Below, piece by piece: positions 1-7,934 of a stretch of 49,394 nucleotides of DNA. The DNA is taken from the NCBI GenBank assembly GCA_017516005.1, contig JAFWDU010000023.1, forward strand, positions 1-49,394, written 5' to 3'. Positions within the stretch are counted from its first letter, which is position 1. Every line of letters starts with the position of its first letter. Below the pieces are notes generated by a model. It worked only from the letters and a program-made list of their open reading frames with translations, was not told the origin of the DNA and did no database searches. A program made the position numbers and the translations under genes. The stretch is from Oscillospiraceae bacterium (lineage in GTDB: Bacteria > Bacillota > Clostridia > Oscillospirales > Oscillospiraceae).

Positions 1-142
1 AAGGATAAATCAGATTGATACTTTATCCCGGCTGGCGAAGCTTTTTCTCCAGTCTGTTTTGTTATACCCTTTTTCAGTCGCGCAAATTTTGCGGGACTTT
101 TTTCATTTCAGCTATTGACTTTTGTTTGCAGGACTCCTGTAA
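1..142. other. Left-edge intergenic stretch, no gene seen
   Basis: This is the start of the window, downstream of the capA-like gene and its terminator. I see no convincing coding frame, RNA gene or repeat. The plus-strand open frame that runs from here into the next gene is antisense to capA and has no ribosome binding site. Confidence 0.5.
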
Positions 143-196
143 AACAAAAACAGGGCTGAGAAAACCGGGAGGATACTCCCCTTCTCAGCCCTGTTG
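143..196 (-). terminator. Rho-independent terminator of the capA-like gene
   Basis: Read on the minus strand, the arms AACAGGGCTGAGAA and TTCTCAGCCCTGTT close a long hairpin, followed by TTTGTTTT. It lies 14 bases after the capA stop codon. Confidence 0.85.
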
Positions 197-209
197 TTTT
201 TCATGTGAT

Positions 210-1562
210 TCAGTCCGTTGCGTACTGTGTTCCGGCGTTATTGTGAAGCACTTCCAGTGCTTTCTTCAATTCTCCATAAACCTCAGAAGGAACGCGCTCT
301 TCCGCGCCGCCGATGTAACGGTCAATCTCTTTTTCAATGTCCACCACTTTATATTGTGTCTCAGCGTCAGAGCCCATATTGGCAATGTAAAGCGGGACAT
401 ATTCGATCTTTTGAATGCTGGTCTTTCCGGACTCTCCGTCCAGATTGAAGGTCAGATTCAAAATCGCAGAAGGCTTTGTCTCATCTCTGTCCATGCTGGA
501 ATAGAAGTTGCCGAGAGAATAGGCTACGAAGCAGTCCTTGGTCTCTCCGTCAACTGTTGTGACTGTTTTCTGTTCCATCGGTCCGACAACATGAGAATGG
601 GTTCCGATGATGACATCCACGCCGTTTCTGAACAGAAGATCCGCGATGGATTTCTGGGAGTCCGTCGGCTCCACATCGTATTCACCGCCCCAATGCAGAA
701 GCGCAACGATGACATCCGCTTCCTGTTCCTTTGCGCTCTTGATACTCTGCAGAAGCGCAGTCTCATCAACCTGGGTGTAGCCACCGGTATAGTCCGTGTA
801 CAGAAGATTGACGCAGTAGCTGTAATCGCCCGGTCTGGTTCGTCCGTTAATGCCCTTGGTGTAGGCAAAGAACGCAAACTTGATGCCATTGACTTCGCGG
901 ATGACAATGCCTCCGTTTTCAGATGCTGATTCCCGCGACGCGTAGGTGCCGACTGCAGTCATACCCGCATCGGAAATCGTGTTGATTGTGCTGGTTAAAC
1001 CGGTGAAACCATTTTCCATGGAATAGGTATTGGCGGTCTGGAGCAGGTCAAACCCCGCTTCATCCAGAGCGGAAGCCAGCTGCGGAGGTGAAGAGAAGTA
1101 GGGATAGCCAGAGTAGGGCGTCCCGGCGAAGTTGGTTTCCAAATTGCCGACTGTGATATCCGCTTTTGAAAGGATCTCCTTTACGCCGGAGAATGCAGGC
1201 GCAAAATCATATCCGCCTCCGGACATGGCTGCGTCCTGAATCTGCTCAATATAGCACATAATGTCGCCGGTTGCGGCCAGCGTTGCGGTTGCGTTCTCCC
1301 GAGCAGGCGTTGTATCTTCCGGCGGGATCACCGGCTCCAGCTCGCCTTCTGTGGGCTGTTGTGTCTCAACCTGCTGATCCTTCGGTTCCGGATCCTTCTT
1401 TTTAGAGCAGCTCTTAACGCAAAGCGCGATGATCAGCACAAGGATCAGGGCAAAGGCTGCATAGATAATATACTTTCGCTGCTGTCTTTTTTTCCGCAGC
1501 TCCTCCCGGCGTCTTTTCCGTTCTTCCTGAATTCTTGGATCAAGTTCGTAATCTTCGTTCAT
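210..1562 (-). CDS. CapA/PgsA-family metallophosphoesterase-like membrane protein
   Basis: Predicted 450-aa CapA-family protein, related to the capsule or poly-gamma-glutamate synthesis protein CapA/PgsA, which has a calcineurin-like phosphoesterase fold. The start chosen is the ATG at 1562, which follows GAAGGGGGCGGCGAT; an ATG 12 codons upstream lacks this spacing. The N-terminus is very basic (about residues 10-33), followed by one membrane segment (about 34-53) and an acidic, proline-rich linker, so the catalytic domain should face outside. Family motifs are visible in order: GDIM, NLE, HWGGEY, GTHSHV and SLGNF. No pgsB or pgsC partners are nearby, so polyglutamate synthesis cannot be claimed. 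The gene is transcribed alone, divergently from the GH25 lysozyme. The exact substrate is unknown. Confidence 0.9.
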   Translation of the reverse strand: MNEDYELDPRIQEERKRRREELRKKRQQRKYIIYAAFALILVLIIALCVKSCSKKKDPEPKDQQVETQQPTEGELEPVIPPEDTTPARENATATLAATGDIMCYIEQIQDAAMSGGGYDFAPAFSGVKEILSKADITVGNLETNFAGTPYSGYPYFSSPPQLASALDEAGFDLLQTANTYSMENGFTGLTSTINTISDAGMTAVGTYASRESASENGGIVIREVNGIKFAFFAYTKGINGRTRPGDYSYCVNLLYTDYTGGYTQVDETALLQSIKSAKEQEADVIVALLHWGGEYDVEPTDSQKSIADLLFRNGVDVIIGTHSHVVGPMEQKTVTTVDGETKDCFVAYSLGNFYSSMDRDETKPSAILNLTFNLDGESGKTSIQKIEYVPLYIANMGSDAETQYKVVDIEKEIDRYIGGAEERVPSEVYGELKKALEVLHNNAGTQYATD

Positions 1563-1593
1563 ATCGCCGCCCCCTTCTTGTCTATTCACAAAT

Positions 1594-1622
1594 ATCATAC
1601 ATCATTTTTTCCTGACGTACAA
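1594..1622 (-). promoter_or_regulatory. Sigma-A promoter for the capA-like gene
   Basis: On the minus strand TTGTAC (1617-1622) and TATGAT (1594-1599) are separated by 17 bases, and the start codon follows about 30 bases later. Confidence 0.6.
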
Positions 1623-1715
1623 TCTCTTTTTCCAAATTTACATAAAAAATTCATATATTCATCTCTTTCCTCCGCTGCGATTCACAGGCGTTTTCCGGTC
1701 ATCGGAAATCCTGTC

Positions 1716-1744
1716 TTGGCTGAATCAGCATCTTGTGCTACAAT
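1716..1744 (+). promoter_or_regulatory. Sigma-A promoter for the GH25 lysozyme gene
   Basis: TTGGCT (1716-1721) and TACAAT (1739-1744) have a 17-base spacer. The ATG at 1778 lies 33 bases downstream. Confidence 0.65.
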
Positions 1745-1777
1745 AGCATCAGTTTTTTTACGGAAAGGAGTCCTCTG

Positions 1778-2650
1778 ATGCGCAGATTCTCCCTCGTGAA
1801 AGCATTCCTGCTGGCAGGAATCATCATGGTTATATTGTTGATAGGCGGAAATCTTCTGGGAAAAGCACTGGTTTCATCCCGTGAAGTGACTGCAGTCATT
1901 CCGAAAGAAGACGCCGTCAGACAGACGCCGGAAGAACTTGACGTAACCTGGCGCTGGCTCAGCAGAAACGCTGCGCGCAACACCTTTGATCCCAACGGTT
2001 TCTCGCAGGAAGACGACGTCATTCGTTACAGGAGCGGAAATGTCTCCAGCCTGCAGGGTTTGGATCTCTCCTCCCATAACGGTGAAATTGACTGGGCGCA
2101 GGTATCCGATGCCGGCATTGACTTTGTCATTCTTCAGCTTGGATATCGCGGCTATACGGCAGGAAACCTGAATGTTGACAATGCATTCTTCCACAATCTG
2201 GATGAAGCAACTGCACACGGCATCGCAGTTGGTGTGTATTTTTTCTCTCAGGCAATCAATGCCGACGAGGCAAAGGAAGAAGCCGAGTACATTGTCAAAA
2301 CGCTTGCCGGATGCACGCTACAGCTTCCGATCTATTTTGACTGGGAGACCGTTCAGAACGGCGGCAGAACGGACTCCGTTGACCAGGAACAGCTCAGTTC
2401 CTATGCGCTCGCTTTCTGCAAGACGATTGAAGACGCCGGATTCAAAGCAGGTATTTATTTCAATCAGCACGCCGGGTATTACTCGTATAATCTGGACCTT
2501 CTGGAGGATTATTCTTTCTGGCTAGCAGAATATGATGCTGTTCCCGCGTTCTATTTTGATTTTGATTTATGGCAGTACAGTGCAAGCGGAACGGTTGCCG
2601 GTATTACAGGACAGGTGGACCGGAACCTTCTGTTTGTTCGGGCGGATTGA
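1778..2650 (+). CDS. Membrane-anchored GH25 family lysozyme (N-acetylmuramidase)
   Basis: Predicted 290-aa peptidoglycan hydrolase cutting the MurNAc-GlcNAc bond. The ATG at 1778 follows GGAAAGGAG; an upstream in-frame ATG at 1733 lies inside the promoter and is rejected. Residues 7-28 form a single membrane anchor with basic residues before it, so the enzyme is expected to be tethered outside. After a linker of about 60 residues the GH25 barrel begins at GLDLSSHNG. The family catalytic acids are visible as Asp96 (GLDLS) and the FDWE motif with Asp188 and Glu190. The domain ends with the typical FDLWQYSASG...VDRN strand. No SH3 or choline-binding repeats are present, so this is a minimal, probably housekeeping, wall enzyme. 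The ZIP transporter gene follows 40 bases later on the same strand and may be cotranscribed. Confidence 0.92.
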   Translation: MRRFSLVKAFLLAGIIMVILLIGGNLLGKALVSSREVTAVIPKEDAVRQTPEELDVTWRWLSRNAARNTFDPNGFSQEDDVIRYRSGNVSSLQGLDLSSHNGEIDWAQVSDAGIDFVILQLGYRGYTAGNLNVDNAFFHNLDEATAHGIAVGVYFFSQAINADEAKEEAEYIVKTLAGCTLQLPIYFDWETVQNGGRTDSVDQEQLSSYALAFCKTIEDAGFKAGIYFNQHAGYYSYNLDLLEDYSFWLAEYDAVPAFYFDFDLWQYSASGTVAGITGQVDRNLLFVRAD

Positions 2651-2690
2651 CCTGTCCGGCTGTACCATTTCGTTTTGAAAGGAGCAAAAG

Positions 2691-3479
2691 ATGAATAAGA
2701 CTCTTTTGACCGTTTTGGGCCTCCTTCTCCCCTTTGCAGGCACTACACTGGGCTCTGCCATGGTATTTGTCCTTCGCAGGGAAATGAGCGACAGCCTGCA
2801 GAAAGCGCTTCTCGGCTTTGCCTCTGGCGTCATGATTGCCGCCTCTGTCTGGTCTCTTCTGATTCCAGCCATTGAAATGGCGGAAGAAGCCGGTTCCATT
2901 CCCTGGTTGCCAGCGGTAACTGGGTTTCTTGCCGGCATCGCTTTTCTGTTGATCCTGGATCAGCTGATTCCGCATCTTCATCTGAACTCCGAAAAACCGG
3001 AAGGCGTCAAATCCAGCCTCGGAAAATCAGCTATGCTCGTTCTTGCAGTTACACTTCACAACCTGCCGGAGGGCATGGCTGTCGGTGTGGCATTTGCAGG
3101 GTTTCTCTCGGGAAGCTCCCTGATGTCCATCTCCGGGATTTTTGCGCTTGCTATCGGTATCGCAATTCAGAATTTCCCGGAAGGGGCGATTATTTCCATG
3201 CCCCTTGCAAGCGAGGGCTCTTCCAAAGGCCGCGCTTTCTGGCTTGGCACGCTGTCGGGTGCTGTTGAGCCCGTTGGTGCAGTACTTACCATTGCGCTGA
3301 CATCCTTAATTTCTCCGATCCTTCCATACGTTCTATCCTTCGCCGCCGGTGCAATGATCTATGTTGTTGTGGAAGAACTGATCCCCGAATCTCAGGCGGG
3401 TGAGCATTCCAATATCGGTACCATAGGTGCTGCGCTTGGCTTCGCCCTGATGATGCTTCTCGATGTTGCGCTCGGGTAA
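2691..3479 (+). CDS. ZIP family divalent metal transporter
   Basis: A 262-aa polytopic protein of the ZIP (ZupT/GufA-like) family, which imports Zn2+ and other divalent cations. The start follows GAAAGGAGCAAAAG. The two signature helices are present: HNLPEGMAVGVAF near residue 122 and QNFPEGAIISMP near residue 160, supplying the His and Glu ligands of the transport site; a third acidic motif, EELIPES, is near residue 227. About eight hydrophobic helices can be traced. The histidine-rich loop between helices III and IV is short (HLHLNSEK). A strong hairpin terminator follows. Which metal it prefers cannot be told from sequence. Confidence 0.92.
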   Translation: MNKTLLTVLGLLLPFAGTTLGSAMVFVLRREMSDSLQKALLGFASGVMIAASVWSLLIPAIEMAEEAGSIPWLPAVTGFLAGIAFLLILDQLIPHLHLNSEKPEGVKSSLGKSAMLVLAVTLHNLPEGMAVGVAFAGFLSGSSLMSISGIFALAIGIAIQNFPEGAIISMPLASEGSSKGRAFWLGTLSGAVEPVGAVLTIALTSLISPILPYVLSFAAGAMIYVVVEELIPESQAGEHSNIGTIGAALGFALMMLLDVALG

Positions 3480-3508
3480 ATCCAATCTTTTCAATATCAC
3501 ACAGGAAA

Positions 3509-3546
3509 CGAGGAAGCCGCAGAAAAAGCTGCAGCTTCCTCGTTTT
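3509..3546 (+). terminator. Terminator after the ZIP gene
   Basis: The arms CGAGGAAGC and GCTTCCTCG, with inner GCAG/CTGC pairs and an AAAAAG loop, are followed by TTTT on the plus strand. It sits between convergent genes and may also stop the apbE operon on the minus strand, where the T-tract is weaker. Confidence 0.8.
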
Positions 3547-3625
3547 CTGTAGGGAACATTTGCGCTCCGTCTTTCCCTGTCTGTGTTTCCGGACGGCTGC
3601 GGGTCTTATGTTCCGCTGATTGTAT

Positions 3626-4120
3626 CTACAGTTTCCCTTTCAGTTTTACTGCTGCAGCCTGTGCCGCAAGTCCTGTAAACAGGCCGGTCAGAATGCCCGA
3701 AACCATTAAAACAGGCAGGTAAAGGATCAGTTCCCATGTCCTGGTCACAAGAATGGCCATTGCAATCTGTCCGATGTTGTGCGCAATCGCTCCGACTATG
3801 CTCATCGCCCAGATCTGGCTGAGTGCAATGTGTTTTCTCAGAAGCAGCATCGTCAGGTAACAGAGTATGCCACCGGAAAAAGAGTACAAAATGCTCATAA
3901 TCTGGCCAGAAAACATGCCGCCCAGAAGAATCCTTGCAAGGAGAATCAGCAGCGTGTCGACTGGTCCAATCAGCATCATGGCGACAAGCGTTATGATATT
4001 TGCCAGTCCCAGCTTCACGCCAGGAATCGGCACAATCGGCGGAATCATCATTTCCACCAGGAAAATCGTCAGGGCAGCTGCTGTCAGAAGCGCTCCCCGT
4101 GTCAGACGGTTCCGTTTCAT
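3626..4120 (-). CDS. Gx transporter family membrane protein (heptaprenyl diphosphate synthase component I-like)
   Basis: A 164-aa integral membrane protein with about five hydrophobic helices, matching the family called Gx transporter or heptaprenyl diphosphate synthase component I. The ATG at 4120 follows AAGGTAGGTGG; the ORF could open ten codons earlier, but without a site. The family motif region VPIPGVKLGLANIITLVAM is near the N-terminus. It is the third gene of an operon with apbE and a NusG-domain-II gene, starting 7 bases after the latter's stop. In Listeria and Enterococcus proteins of these families belong to flavin-based extracellular electron transfer loci (EetB type). That link is inferred from family and context. 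Despite the family name, a direct role in prenyl synthesis is not supported here. Confidence 0.82.
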   Translation of the reverse strand: MKRNRLTRGALLTAAALTIFLVEMMIPPIVPIPGVKLGLANIITLVAMMLIGPVDTLLILLARILLGGMFSGQIMSILYSFSGGILCYLTMLLLRKHIALSQIWAMSIVGAIAHNIGQIAMAILVTRTWELILYLPVLMVSGILTGLFTGLAAQAAAVKLKGKL

Positions 4121-4127
4121 AATCCAC

Positions 4128-4511
4128 CTACCTTGATACCGCGTCCACATCTGCTGATCCGGCTTCCAGACGGATCACCAAACGATGCGGAAGGCATACA
4201 ATCGGCGTGGCGCTTTCACTCAGCCAGCCCTTTTTGACGCAGATCTGATCCCGGCAGTCCGCATCCACTACACAGATCCTGCCAGGCTCCACGCGGATCC
4301 TGTTCTCCCCTCTCTCACTGATCACGGAGAATTCAAAGGATTCAGTGACACTGTTCAGATCCACTGTGCGGATCAGAACGCCATCCGAGTAAATACAGGC
4401 AGTCGTTCCCGGCGCCTTGCGGCGCATGATCCAGGCAGTCATCGCCAGGCTGGCCATCAATAAAACTGCAAACAGCAGGATCCACGTTCTGGTACGGATC
4501 GTCTTATTCAT
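4128..4511 (-). CDS. NusG domain II-containing membrane-anchored protein
   Basis: A 127-aa protein with one N-terminal membrane segment (about residues 10-29) and an extracytoplasmic NusG domain II fold. The diagnostic C-terminal pattern is present: VDADCRDQICVKKGWL followed by IVCLPHRLVI, giving conserved cysteines at about residues 86, 91 and 105. It overlaps the end of apbE by 8 bases and is followed 7 bases later by the Gx transporter gene, so the three are one operon. The family accompanies ApbE and quinone or flavin redox modules and resembles EetA-like proteins. No function is experimentally assigned here, and it should not be confused with transcription factor NusG. Confidence 0.85.
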   Translation of the reverse strand: MNKTIRTRTWILLFAVLLMASLAMTAWIMRRKAPGTTACIYSDGVLIRTVDLNSVTESFEFSVISERGENRIRVEPGRICVVDADCRDQICVKKGWLSESATPIVCLPHRLVIRLEAGSADVDAVSR

Positions 4512-5538
4512 GGGTAATCACCTGTATCTCTTCCGATGCATAGGCACCTGCTGTATGAAAATCATCTTTCAATCCTTCTGTAATATATATGCTCCCAGTA
4601 TCCGTCACGAAAACCGCCTCAAAATCCTCTGAATCCCGCCACATCTGTGCAGCCCGATCCAGTCCCATCACAAAGAGCGCTGTGGAAAGGCCGTCACAAA
4701 CCACGCCTCTGGACCCGATCACACTGACCGAGATCAATCCGCTGCTGGCAGGCTCTCCGGTCGCCGGATCCATGATATGCCAGTACACTTTTCCGTTCTC
4801 TTCAAAGTACCGTTCATATCCGCCGGATGTGATCACCGCAAGATCTGACGCTTTCAGTACGCCAAGATATCCGCTTCCGTTCGGATCCTGAATTCCGATG
4901 TTCCACTTCGTGCCATCCGGCTTTGTACCAAGTGCGTAGATATTTCCGCCCAGATTCAGCAACGCGGATTTTACACCGGCTTCTTTGAGCATTTCTGCCA
5001 GGCAGTCTGAGCAATATCCTTTCGCGACACTGCCGAGATCAATCATCATGCCGTCCGGAATTGACACAGAGGAGCCATTCATCTCCACTTTGGAATAATC
5101 AACCCGTTTCCGAAGTTCCGCAAGTTCTTCCTTCGCGGGGATCCGGTACTCACCTGTTGTAAAGCCCCAGGCACGGACAACCGGATAAATGGATATATCC
5201 AGTGCGCCTCCGGTTCTCTCACACAGAGAGAGAGCTTCCTTCAGCAAAATAGAAGCATCATTTCCCAGTACAGAGGTTCCTGTGTCGTTCAGAGAATAGA
5301 TTTCGCTTTCCGGGTCTGTTACTGAGAAGATCTTTTCAAGCTCCGCAATTCGCTCCACACATCTATCCAGAACATCATCTCCGCAATAGGCTTTCAGTTC
5401 CATCAGCGTATCCATCGCAAAGGTTGTACGCTCTGCAGGCAAACTCTGCGCCGGACCGGATGCGGTGCATCCGGTTAGAAGAAATATCAGAAGCAGGATC
5501 ACAGGCAAATATCTGATTGCAGCGTTCTTTCTTTTCAT
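4504..5538 (-). CDS. apbE: FAD:protein FMN transferase (ApbE), lipoprotein
   Basis: A 344-aa lipoprotein that covalently attaches FMN from FAD to a Thr or Ser of extracytoplasmic redox proteins. The signal peptide ends in a lipobox, LLTGC, with Cys24 as the lipid anchor. ApbE motifs are in order: TFAMDT near the start, MIDLGSVAKGY, LNLGGNIYALG, HIMDPATGEPA and CDGLSTALFVMG, which form the FAD and Mg2+ sites. It is the first gene of a three-gene operon with a NusG-domain-II protein and a Gx transporter. No Rnf or Nqr target subunits, nor an FMN-binding-domain protein, lie within the window, so its substrate must be encoded elsewhere. A near-consensus promoter lies 80-108 bases upstream. Confidence 0.95.
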   Translation of the reverse strand: MKRKNAAIRYLPVILLLIFLLTGCTASGPAQSLPAERTTFAMDTLMELKAYCGDDVLDRCVERIAELEKIFSVTDPESEIYSLNDTGTSVLGNDASILLKEALSLCERTGGALDISIYPVVRAWGFTTGEYRIPAKEELAELRKRVDYSKVEMNGSSVSIPDGMMIDLGSVAKGYCSDCLAEMLKEAGVKSALLNLGGNIYALGTKPDGTKWNIGIQDPNGSGYLGVLKASDLAVITSGGYERYFEENGKVYWHIMDPATGEPASSGLISVSVIGSRGVVCDGLSTALFVMGLDRAAQMWRDSEDFEAVFVTDTGSIYITEGLKDDFHTAGAYASEEIQVITHE

Positions 5539-5617
5539 TTCCGGTTTTGTCTCCGATCTTGAATGAATTTATGCCCCGCTGCATACTGCGCCGCATGGCA
5601 CTTCTGTTCTGATTATC

Positions 5618-5646
5618 ATTATATCAGAAGAGTCTGCATATGCCAA
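5618..5646 (-). promoter_or_regulatory. Sigma-A promoter of the apbE operon
   Basis: On the minus strand TTGGCA (5641-5646) and a perfect TATAAT (5618-5623) are separated by 17 bases. The leader to the apbE start would be about 70 bases. Confidence 0.75.
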
Positions 5647-6194
5647 TGGCGATGAGAAAAGGCAACGCCTCACTTCTTTCCATCTTTTTTCCATCAATCC
5701 ATCATTCCGTCTCTCCGATACTCTTTGGTCATCGCTTGGCAAGGCGCTGTGTACCGTAAGCTCTACCCTTTCCCATCACTGCAAAAATGTTCCGCAGCAA
5801 TTACCTTTTGCGGCTTCGGAACAGCCGATGCCGTCGGTTACGCCTGACGGCCATGACTGCATTGGGAAACTCCATATTCCGGTGCTGCCGATTATAAAGG
5901 GCTGTTTCTTTCTGTCATGAGCTGCTCCAGTTCCGTGGAAGGAAGAAAGAAGCTCAGCGACTGGCTCTTCCTGGCTGAGGTCGAGAATCTTCCGGAGTTC
6001 TTCGCCTGTATTACTTCTTATCATAACTGGTTCCAGGAAAACCAGAACTCTTTTGATGTCCTGTACATCCCAATGGATATACAGAGTCTTGCACTGTTCT
6101 GTCTAAAAAAAGAGAAACGCAATAGATTCCTCTATGACATTCTCTCTTTTCAGGCTTTATTTTTCTCTATTCCAACGATTGAAATAGAACCAAA

Positions 6195-6243
6195 GAATAA
6201 GGGGTTCTTGGAGCAGCAGAAAGGCGCCAAGAACCCCTTATTC
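6195..6243. repeat. Long perfect inverted repeat (second hairpin)
   Basis: The 17-base arms GAATAAGGGGTTCTTGG (6195-6211) and its exact complement (6227-6243) enclose a 15-base loop. It lies just beyond another hairpin downstream of the zinc-ribbon gene. The T-tract is weak on either side, so it may be a backup terminator or the footprint of a small mobile element. Confidence 0.7.
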
Positions 6244-6268
6244 TATGTTGACCGCATTATTATGCAAA

Positions 6269-6300
6269 TACCGGTCTATCGCATAAGCGATAGACCGGTA
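6269..6300 (-). terminator. Hairpin terminator downstream of the zinc-ribbon gene
   Basis: The perfect 14-base arms TACCGGTCTATCGC and GCGATAGACCGGTA have a 4-base loop. On the minus strand TTTGCATAAT follows. It starts 22 bases past the stop codon of the zinc-ribbon gene. Confidence 0.7.
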
Positions 6301-6322
6301 TCCATCTACATGTGCAAAGGAA

Positions 6323-6604
6323 TTAAGCCTGCTGCTCTCTCATACGAGCGAAGCACTCGCTGCAGTATACGGGGCGATCAGTCTTGGGCTCGAACGGAAC
6401 CCGTGCTTCTCCGCCGCAGTTAGCGCAGACAGCAGTGAAGTACTCTCTGGGGCCACGGGCAGCGTTCTTCCGGGCATCACGGCAGGCCTTGCAGCGCTGG
6501 GGCTCATTCTGGAAGCCGCGCTCTGCATAGAACTCCTGCTCACCGGCGGTGAACACAAACTCGTTGCCGCACTCTTTGCAAACTAAAGTCTTGTCTTCGT
6601 ACAT
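6323..6604 (-). CDS. Small zinc-ribbon protein, CxxC-x17-CxxC type
   Basis: A 93-aa cytosolic protein made almost wholly of CxxC knuckles: CKEC near residue 9, CKAC near 38, CANC near 59 and CSEC near 80. These give two zinc-ribbon modules of the CxxC-x17-CxxC family. It probably binds Zn2+ and nucleic acid or protein, but no function is established. The start at 6604 follows AGAGGGAAAG; the longer open frame upstream is leader. It stands alone between its own strong promoter and a hairpin terminator, with a leader of about 160 bases. Confidence 0.85.
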   Translation of the reverse strand: MYEDKTLVCKECGNEFVFTAGEQEFYAERGFQNEPQRCKACRDARKNAARGPREYFTAVCANCGGEARVPFEPKTDRPVYCSECFARMREQQA

Positions 6605-6772
6605 TGATTCTTTCCCTCTCTTTAGAAGATGTGAATTGCCCCTGCTTTGCAGGGTATATGCGCACAGCAGATGCTGAAATCGCCAAAGGCCGCTGCGTCT
6701 TCCCAGAGAGCAGAACAAATGTTACAGGCTTTGGGGTACGCGGTGGAGTATATCCGATAACGGACATCTCGG

Positions 6773-6801
6773 ATTATAGCGCGGGCGGGTTCTTTTGTCA
6801 A
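6773..6801 (-). promoter_or_regulatory. Perfect-consensus sigma-A promoter with a long leader
   Basis: On the minus strand TTGACA (6796-6801), a 17-base spacer and TATAAT (6773-6778) match the consensus at all twelve positions. Transcription would start near 6766, giving a leader of about 160 bases before the zinc-ribbon gene. The leader holds a CCCTGC-AAA-GCAGGG hairpin close to the ribosome binding site. Confidence 0.85.
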
Positions 6802-6869
6802 TCCTTAACATGTTTTTTTGGTTGATTTTTTGCCATTTTTGTAAAAATCTACCTAATCCACACATCTGA

Positions 6870-7922
6870 TCAGTCCAGCTCAAGAGATATCTGGTCTGAA
6901 GCACCGCCGAGATAGGCGATTCCCAGGTGATCGTAAGCAAGCTTCGTGACGCATCTTCCTCTTGGCGTGCGGGTCAGGAATCCAATCTGCATCAGATAGG
7001 GCTCATAGACATCTTCCAATGTCACAGCCTCTTCTCCAATGGTCGCTGCAAGGGTCTCCAGTCCGACCGGTCCGCCGCCATAGAACTGGATAATCGCCCG
7101 AAGCATCTGCCGGTCAACCGCATCCAGGCCGAGGTGATCCACCTCAAGCCGGCTAAGTGCCTCATCCGCGATGGGACGTGTGATAATTCCTTCTCCCAGG
7201 ACCTGTGCAAAATCACGCACGCGGCGGAGCATCCGGTTTGCGATACGAGGCGTTCCCCGGCTTCTGGACGCGATTTCCCTTGCGCCATCCGGATCAATCG
7301 GAGTCTGCATCAGCGCCGCTGAGCGCATGACAATGCGTGAGAGCTCCTCCGTCGTATACAGTTCCAGATGGAATGACACGCCGAACCGGTCCCGCAAAGG
7401 ACTCGACAGCTGGCCGGCCCTCGTTGTCGCTCCGATCAGCGTAAATTTCGGCAGATCCAGACGAATGGAATTCGCGGAAGGTCCCTTTCCGATAATGATA
7501 TCGATGGCATAGTCCTCCATCGCCGGATAAAGAATCTCTTCCACCATACGGTTGAGCCGATGTATCTCGTCGATGAACAGGATATCACCAGGCGCAAGAT
7601 TGGTCAGCAGCGCAGCCAGATCTCCTGTTTTTTCAATGGCTGGTCCGCTGGTCACACGGATATTGACGCCCATTTCATTCGCAATCACATTTGCGAGAGT
7701 CGTTTTGCCAAGGCCAGGAGGTCCATATAACAGCACATGATCCAAAGGCTCATTCCGCTGCCGGGCAGCTTCAATGTAAACGGAAAGATTTGCCTTTGCT
7801 TTCTCCTGTCCTGTATAGTCCGCAAGGGTTTTCGGCCGCAGGGAATACTCCCCGTCATCCCTGGGAGTGACAGTCTTTGAAACGAGGGGTTCCGTATTCT
7901 CATGAGAATAATCGATGCTCAT
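6870..7922 (-). CDS. ruvB: Holliday junction branch migration ATPase RuvB
   Basis: A 350-aa AAA+ motor that, with RuvA, drives Holliday junction branch migration. Visible features are Walker [12 protein letters not shown] near residue 67, Walker [10 protein letters not shown] near 117, sensor and arginine-finger region [16 protein letters not shown] near 167, and a C-terminal winged helix ending in TPRGRCVT. Length is typical of the family. The start follows AAAGGAGG. It is the last gene of the ruvCAB cluster, starting 12 bases after ruvA. No clear terminator follows; a weak GATTTTT/AAAAATC stem lies in the AT-rich gap. Confidence 0.97.
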   Translation of the reverse strand: MSIDYSHENTEPLVSKTVTPRDDGEYSLRPKTLADYTGQEKAKANLSVYIEAARQRNEPLDHVLLYGPPGLGKTTLANVIANEMGVNIRVTSGPAIEKTGDLAALLTNLAPGDILFIDEIHRLNRMVEEILYPAMEDYAIDIIIGKGPSANSIRLDLPKFTLIGATTRAGQLSSPLRDRFGVSFHLELYTTEELSRIVMRSAALMQTPIDPDGAREIASRSRGTPRIANRMLRRVRDFAQVLGEGIITRPIADEALSRLEVDHLGLDAVDRQMLRAIIQFYGGGPVGLETLAATIGEEAVTLEDVYEPYLMQIGFLTRTPRGRCVTKLAYDHLGIAYLGGASDQISLELD

Positions 7923-7934
7923 GCTGTTCCTCCT

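Larger units (their letters stand above)
5539..6322. other. Gene-poor 784-base stretch with hairpins and one possible ORF remnant
   Basis: This region holds the apbE promoter at its left end and two long hairpins at its right end. Between them, on the minus strand, a frame stays open from 6102 to 5776 (109 codons); its first half has protein-like composition (for example EELRKILDLSQEEPVAELL). It lacks a clear ribosome binding site and matches no family I recognise, so it may be a gene remnant. The plus-strand open frame here runs through both hairpins and is rejected. On the minus strand AAAGAGA and TCTCTTTTTTT (about 6102-6152) could form one more terminator. Confidence 0.45.

Noticed and set aside
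15..929. 304-codon plus-strand frame at the left edge
   Set aside because: It is antisense to the CapA-like gene and runs through its terminator.
210..1562. Poly-gamma-glutamate capsule locus
   Set aside because: Only the CapA-like gene is present; no pgsB, pgsC or pgsE-type genes lie near it.
5917..6423. 168-codon plus-strand frame
   Set aside because: It crosses two perfect hairpins and the 3' end of the zinc-ribbon gene, and the translation follows the repeat arms.
6605..6766. 6S RNA or another known structured RNA in the zinc-ribbon leader
   Set aside because: No long closing stem with a central bubble, or other known consensus, could be traced by eye; kept only as an unexplained leader.
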